A DNA stretch of 64,000 bases, taken from NCBI GenBank assembly GCA_025667525.1, contig CM046877.1, positions 263,225,706-263,289,705 of the forward strand, written 5' to 3'. The stretch is from Glebionis coronaria (taxonomy: Eukaryota > Streptophyta > Magnoliopsida > Asterales > Asteraceae). Below the pieces are notes generated by a model. The model searched no databases, was not told the origin of the DNA, and saw nothing but the letters and a program-made list of their open reading frames with translations. Of the stretch, positions 58,761 to 64,000 are shown piece by piece. The position numbers and the translations under genes were made by a program. Every line of letters begins with the position of its first letter. The first letter of the stretch is position 1.

Positions 58761-59858
58761 TCACTCCCTCCTAATAGAAATCTCGTCCCGAGATTTACTC
58801 CTTAGGATCAAACATACCATTAGCAAACAAGTGAGGATACTTGTTCTAAATGAACTCCTCTCATTTCCACGTGAACTTTAGTTCAAGTCTCAAATCACCA
58901 CATATACTAACTAACAATAACTAAATTCATTGCCAAACTCTTGACCTCACAGTCAATAAATCTTACAAATGACTCTTTGATAAAACAAAGAATCTTATTA
59001 GCACAAATCCCGAATAACCGAACATACAAATATGCATTCTCAAACAACATTTACCAAATCTTCATACACGAAATATAACATGTATACCACTCATTTTCCC
59101 CAGGTAATTCTATACTCATAAGCTACTGGTCCGATCTTTCCAAAGATCATAAATGGACCTACAAAACTCTACATCAACTCTTGCATAAAACATACCACCC
59201 GTTACTATGGGTGAAACTTCCTTACATAACTTTGTCACTAAATCTAGTGGTTTCCTCCTTTTCTACATAGCATCCCTTGTTGCTCTCATCCTGTCCACAA
59301 ACACCATTACCACATTAGTAGCCTCTTCTACCAATTCTAGTCCACAATGGGGACAACTCACCCTATCCTTTCATATAGTGCCCCAAATGGGATTTATCGA
59401 CTTCTAGTATGATAACTATCATTATATGAAAACTCAGCCATCGCTAATGAGTTTCCTAACTCCCTCTAATCAATCACTCATGCCCTCAGTGTAACTCCTA
59501 AGGTTGCATAAATATCTCACTTGCCTATCCTTTTCCCAGTTAGCTGGATATACTCATATCCAATCATGTTCATCAACTCCCTTCAGTCCGTACCCCAAAC
59601 TACTTAAAAATTCCAATTTCCTTACAAAGTGACCTATGACGGTCTTTCACATATCCATTAGTTCTTCCAATCCAAATCATCTTATGATCTATACACATCA
59701 TCAAAAGGACGGTTAACTCAGTTAGACCAAGCCCTTCGTCCCTATGGCACATCACACCTATAACTCCTCATCCACTCGATTATCGATACTAAGCCTCCCA
59801 AACAATCAGTATAGGTCAGTGCCATTTCCTTTTCCACACTACGACAGTATTAGCATGC
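58761..59858 (-). pseudogene. Tekay-like pol/chromodomain end, decayed
   Basis: Minus-strand phrases ELKFTWK-stop-EEFI-stop-NKYPHLF (family: FTWER.E.....YPHLF) and DRMRATRDAM..KRRKPLD (family: DRI..ARDRQKSYADKRRKPLEF), in the order expected of the integrase C-terminus and the end of the polyprotein. Many stops. Confidence 0.65.
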
Positions 59859-60958
59859 TGATGAGACTGTATTTATACATAGTCTCATCGTCCAAAATGG
59901 GCTTAAAACGCTTAAAATATCATCAAAATACCCATATATGTTCCTATGTTTGTCCATTGTGTGTTTTAGGTATGGATATCGTGAATTCACCAAAAGATCA
60001 AAGGAATCAAGCAAAAACGAACACGGGAAACGAAGCCGCACAAAGAACCGGACCCGAATCATGATTTTCCTATCAAGTCCTTGAAGTTTGAAGATTTGGC
60101 AAGAATGGTCCCTCAACTTTTGAAGACTTGTCACTTTTGACCCTTGTAAATCTCTATTATTACAAGATTGGTCCTTAAGTTTCAAGAAAATACCATTTAT
60201 GCCCTTGAAGAATGCATTAAATGCATAAAATACCCTTGTGAATGTGTTTTATAAACTTTTGTGCCAGAATTGACAAGTTGGTTAAAGTTTTTACAAAGGA
60301 TAGAAAGTTTTAGCTGTTTTTAATGCTAAGTGAACATATAAAGGGAATTGGAGGACCTTTCTTGGCAGACAACACAACCCTCCTTCACCAACCAGAACCC
60401 TCCACGTCACAATTGACTTTTGACCCACCAATCAACACCTTCCTTCACGCCACATCACCCTTCCACTTTACTTATTAAACTAATCTGGTTTAACTCTAAC
60501 ACTTTTGGAGGTAAGCGATTTTTTAAAATCCTTTTATCCCTAAACCTAATCAAACAGCCACTATTACCCCTCCCTAATCACAAGAACCCTAGACCCTAAT
60601 TACCACTAATCAAGGGGTTTTTCTCCCAAAGTTTCCAGAAACATGATTAACCCACCTACAAACCAAACCCACATCCCACTCACCAATCCCGTGACCTCCT
60701 TGTGGGTCCCCCAAGGTCCCCTGCTTCACTAAAAATGGCAAAGTAAGCATCTACAGTCCATCTACGATTCCCATTGCACTCCTTGGTCCCAAAGGCTTCT
60801 AATAAACGATCAAGATCAAAAAGAGACAGCTGCACATCACATGGTGCCATTTGACCAAGATTGAAGACTTCTTCAAAGGGCAAAATTGGACTTTCAGCTA
60901 TTAGGGTTTATGATTTAGCATTTTTTTTTTCACTAGTTCTAGGACCTTCTATCAAGTA

Positions 60959-60989
60959 GTATATAAGAGACGACATGTGTCTCTTATAT
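60959..60989 (+). promoter_or_regulatory. TATA box fused to inverted repeat, solo LTR
   Basis: ATATAAGAGAC (60961-60971), loop GACATGT, GTCTCTTATAT (60979-60989): 11-bp perfect stem overlapping the TATA box. The sequence differs from element C (AAAGGGT/ACCCTTT) but pairing is complete. Confidence 0.65.
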
Positions 60990-62228
60990 TTTGGTTCCAG
61001 AATATTGTAATTTTTTATCTTAATGAATATTTAAAGTGTTTTGGTTTAATAGTGCAAATTCTGAGTTCCCATTTTAATTCTTGTTTTATTTAGCTAAAAG
61101 ATTTTATTGTCTTGTATTAATTTAGCTTATCAAAAAAAGAGGGTTTGGTTTCAAAGTAAGTTGATTTTTAGCAAAAGCAGTTTGGAGACTCACGAATTTA
61201 GGAACCAAAAATAGACCAAAGTGAAAGTGGAGGTTTGTTATTGAGTTCTTGGTTTGTGTTATTTAACTGCCTAGTTAAAGAGATCAAAGGGTTTCAAGTT
61301 AAATCATTTTTCAAGTTTTTTTATTATTGAGCAAAAAGCCATAACTAGCTTAATCCATAAGCTAGCTTATTAGCTTATTGCTTTAGTTCACAGGTCACTG
61401 TTTTTGGTTTCTTTTCTTGTGCAGGTTTCAAGTAGTGACAAGTGGTCCTTCCATTTCCATTTTTTACTTGAAGATATTGTTTTCCCCCTGGTTCTGTTGT
61501 TGAACCTCAGCAGGGGTCCACCACTTCATCATCAGCTCCTATAAGCTCACATATAAGCTCTATCATCATTCCTTTGGAAGGCTTTCAGCCAGGTATGGGC
61601 TTGAACCCCATTGGTTTCATTTGTTAAGTTTCTATGTGATGGCTATTTGAAGTTGTGATAAACCTGCTCATTGTTCTTGTTTTTGTTTGTTAATGCTCAT
61701 TTAAGTTTTTTATGCATGTTAGACTAGGTTGTGATCAGTTTAGGTGAATTTGGTATTGATTTGGTTTGTTATTTTTTAGTTTTCAGAATTAAGGGGGTGT
61801 TTGGGTCTGCATGATAAGCTAGGATTTTTGATAAATTCTTGGGTTAAAAACAGCTTAGACTATCTCCCTTGGTAGAAGTTAAGTGTATTTGGTGTCTTGT
61901 TTCAAGATTGGTAGGTTTTAAGCAAATTGCATGTTAAAAATTTGGTGAAAACTGCCTTATTAATCAGTAAGCTGGGATAGGGTTGGTTTTTGATTTTTGT
62001 GGCCTGAAACCTTGTAGTCAGCAAGATTACCTGTTTACTTAGGTTTGTAATCTGGTAATTGTGATTTGGTGTGCTTGTTTATTAAGTTGTGCTTGCCCAA
62101 AGTTCATTTGGTGACCACTTAGATCAGCAAACAAACACATCAGACCCCACCCCTATATCAGTAACTCATTGGTGCTTTTTTTGTTTAAATTTTGTAAGTG
62201 GCCTGGTGTTTTTATTGCTCATTTGACT

Positions 62229-62253
62229 CCCCACAACCCAACTGGTTGTGGGG
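62229..62253 (+). other. Stem-loop Y, solo LTR
   Basis: CCCCACAACC, loop CAACT, GGTTGTGGGG. Same stem as in element C. Confidence 0.7.
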
Positions 62254-62329
62254 GTGCCTCTTGTTCCAAAAGAATCCTAGTAATCATCAAGTTACAAGCA
62301 CTTTGGTCCACAGACCCGTTTTTTAACAC

Positions 62330-62358
62330 TATCAGTGGGAACTCCTTTCCCACTGATA
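62330..62358 (+). other. Stem-loop X, solo LTR
   Basis: TATCAGTGGGAA, loop CTCCT, TTCCCACTGATA: 12-bp stem, with compensatory changes relative to 22209-22237. Confidence 0.7.
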
Positions 62359-63441
62359 AGGTTGTTGTAGCCACTGCTACACTAAAAGACAGAAACATAA
62401 AAAAGGTCACTATCATCATTTTACTTTTTCGTCTTTTGTGGGCAAAAATAGGAGTTAGACTTTCATTCTTTTTGCAATATTTTTCTTTTTAATTTTCTGA
62501 TTTTTCAGTTTAGTTTATTTGGTTGTTACTGTTCATTTTCTATTTTTCTTATTTAATTGCATTTTTATTTAATTTTAAATAGGCTGTTTTTGGAATTTAG
62601 TGTAAAAAAGTTATATTTTTTAGATTTAAAATTTTTCCTAGATTTAGAATATTAATTTAAGATTTTTAGTTTTAAAATTAGTCACTGTTCACTTTTTAAT
62701 TATTTTTTATAATTAATTTAAGTTAATTAGGGTTTAAATATTAAATAGTTTTGTCTTTTAGTGAAAATTTTTACATTTTTCAAACTTTTTCAATTTTCCA
62801 CTGTTCATTAGAGTAATTTAGGATTTTTAAAATTGTTAGATTAATTTTGCCATTATTTTATTATTTTCTAGGATTATTTTAATTTAAAAATAGTTTTTAG
62901 TGATTAAAAAAAATAGAAAAATAGTTTTTAAAATTTAAGAAAAATAGTTTTTAGTCTTTAAATAATATAAGTTAGTTATTAGTTCAATAAATTAATATTT
63001 TGGGCATTTTGTTAATTATATTTAATTTTTGGGCTTTAATTAGCATTAAAAATTGAATATTTAATTAATAAAAGGTTTTAAAATATATTTGTTGGAATTT
63101 TATTCTTATTTATATTATTTAAGACTTAGTTTAATCATTTAATTAGTTTTTAGGTTTTAATTTTTAATTTCGTCACGTTTTACGTATTTACGTTCGCGTT
63201 TTACGTTAATTCGTCGTAGTTTAAACGTAGTCGTAGCTCGTCTTTTATTTTTCTCTCTCAAAACCAAAAACGTCACTAATCCAAACATTGTTATTTTATA
63301 TATTGGCACATTAACCCACACACCTCCTTCGAGAACGAACCCGCATTTATTTGATTTGTCTTTTTTTCCTAAATTGACGAATTTAATACTTGCCGCTTTT
63401 ATACGTTGTTTTCCTAAACACGTATATCATTTCCTACATCA

Positions 63442-64000
63442 CATGCGTTGTGCTTTATTCTACTCATTAAGCTCTACCAAAGTTTTACCTCCAGTTCCTA
63501 TCTCGACCTATTTCATTCATGCTTCGCTTCTATACACACTTCCTTCTTCCTCTTCAACTCATACCATACATCACGATGTGATGCTTCCCATCGTTTCTTC
63601 CCTTGCCATAATCCTTCATAAGGCATTCCACACATATTACGCTAACTTTTACGCAGAACCCTCTATTCCATCACATCCGTACGCAATCCTTCCAACTTCT
63701 CAACTACGTGACTTCTCATTCCTCTTGAAAATATGAGATGAATTAGTCTGTCTATCGACTATCACCCAACTCTCGTCATACTTATTCCTCCACCCCATTA
63801 TGTATCCCTTTTACCAACTTCGTCCTTACATCGCCCTTTCTAAGCTACCCCTATCTATGTAGGAAGTATAGTCCACGTCCCTTTTCTCCATATGACTGTC
63901 CAAGCCACGCAACATACATGTTGACGCGCTCTCTGCTTTAGACAACTAAACCCGTGAAACCTACATCCTTAATCAAAACCACCCTAATATGTCATCCATA
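63442..64000 (-). pseudogene. Tekay-like integrase remnant
   Basis: Continues 58761-59858 beyond the solo LTR. The minus strand reads SWVIVDRQTNSSH (family: WVIVDRLTKSAHF, with the catalytic Asp) and further on CGMPYEG-like and other short phrases with many stops. The element extends past the window. Confidence 0.6.

Larger units (their letters stand above)
59859..63441 (+). repeat. Solo LTR of the element C family
   Basis: TSD CATGC at 59854-59858 and 63442-63446. 3583 bp, starting TGATGAGACTGTATTTATAC and ending CCTACATCA, diverged from the LTRs of C and in the opposite orientation. The TATA palindrome at 60959-60989 and stem-loops Y and X at 62229-62253 and 62330-62358 are kept. ORFs inside are incidental. 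Confidence 0.85.

Noticed and set aside
63356..63736. 126-codon plus ORF at the end of the solo LTR
   Set aside because: It crosses the LTR border at 63441 into antisense of the Tekay-like integrase, so it is accidental.

Overview
This is transposon-packed nuclear DNA from a flowering plant. No complete host gene is visible. The mix of families points to a eudicot, most likely Asteraceae, but that is inference: gypsy elements primed by tRNA-Asp, a SIRE-like copia element with a long 3' ORF, LINE remnants, a Helitron and a hAT-type element. The only candidate piece of a resident gene is a first exon resembling plant 6-phosphofructokinase at the left edge (321-437, minus strand).

Left half (733-35819) is one nest, and most junctions can be proved by target-site duplications (TSDs). 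A LINE 3' end (733-1092 and 35435-35819, poly-A tail) is split by a small element with 124-bp LTRs (1093-35429, TSD GAAAG). Inside that lies gypsy element B (1798-35137, TSD CAAGG). The 5' LTR of B is split by a Helitron on the minus strand (2382-14920, inserted between A and T without TSD). The Helitron carries fragments of two host genes, a UPL-type HECT ubiquitin ligase and signal peptide peptidase. Gypsy element A (2920-10287, TSD GACCC) is inserted in the UPL fragment. A second gypsy family, element C (21130-32630, TSD AATCT), sits in the 3' part of B.

Middle (35936-49290): a decayed SIRE-like copia element on the minus strand (3' LTR, long 3' ORF, RT/RNase H, integrase), itself carrying a 601-bp hAT-type element. 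It is cut by a gypsy LTR with a primer-site remnant (45333-47952), followed by a stretch of unknown origin and a small copia LTR (48843-49210).

Right (49291-64000): element D (same LTR family as A and B), whose 3' LTR is interrupted by a Tekay/Del-like gypsy element. The interior of that element is in turn split by a solo LTR of the C family (59859-63441, TSD CATGC).

Elements A, B, C and D all lack reverse transcriptase and integrase, so they must depend on other elements for mobility. B keeps gag and protease remnants; A and D encode a cysteine-rich, acidic protein; C encodes a different zinc-ribbon-like protein. All four share short noncoding modules. The observation I would follow first is a perfect inverted repeat directly next to the TATA box in three unrelated LTR families. 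Its sequence differs between copies while its pairing is kept. Two further stem-loops with compensatory changes occur in the LTR of the C family.
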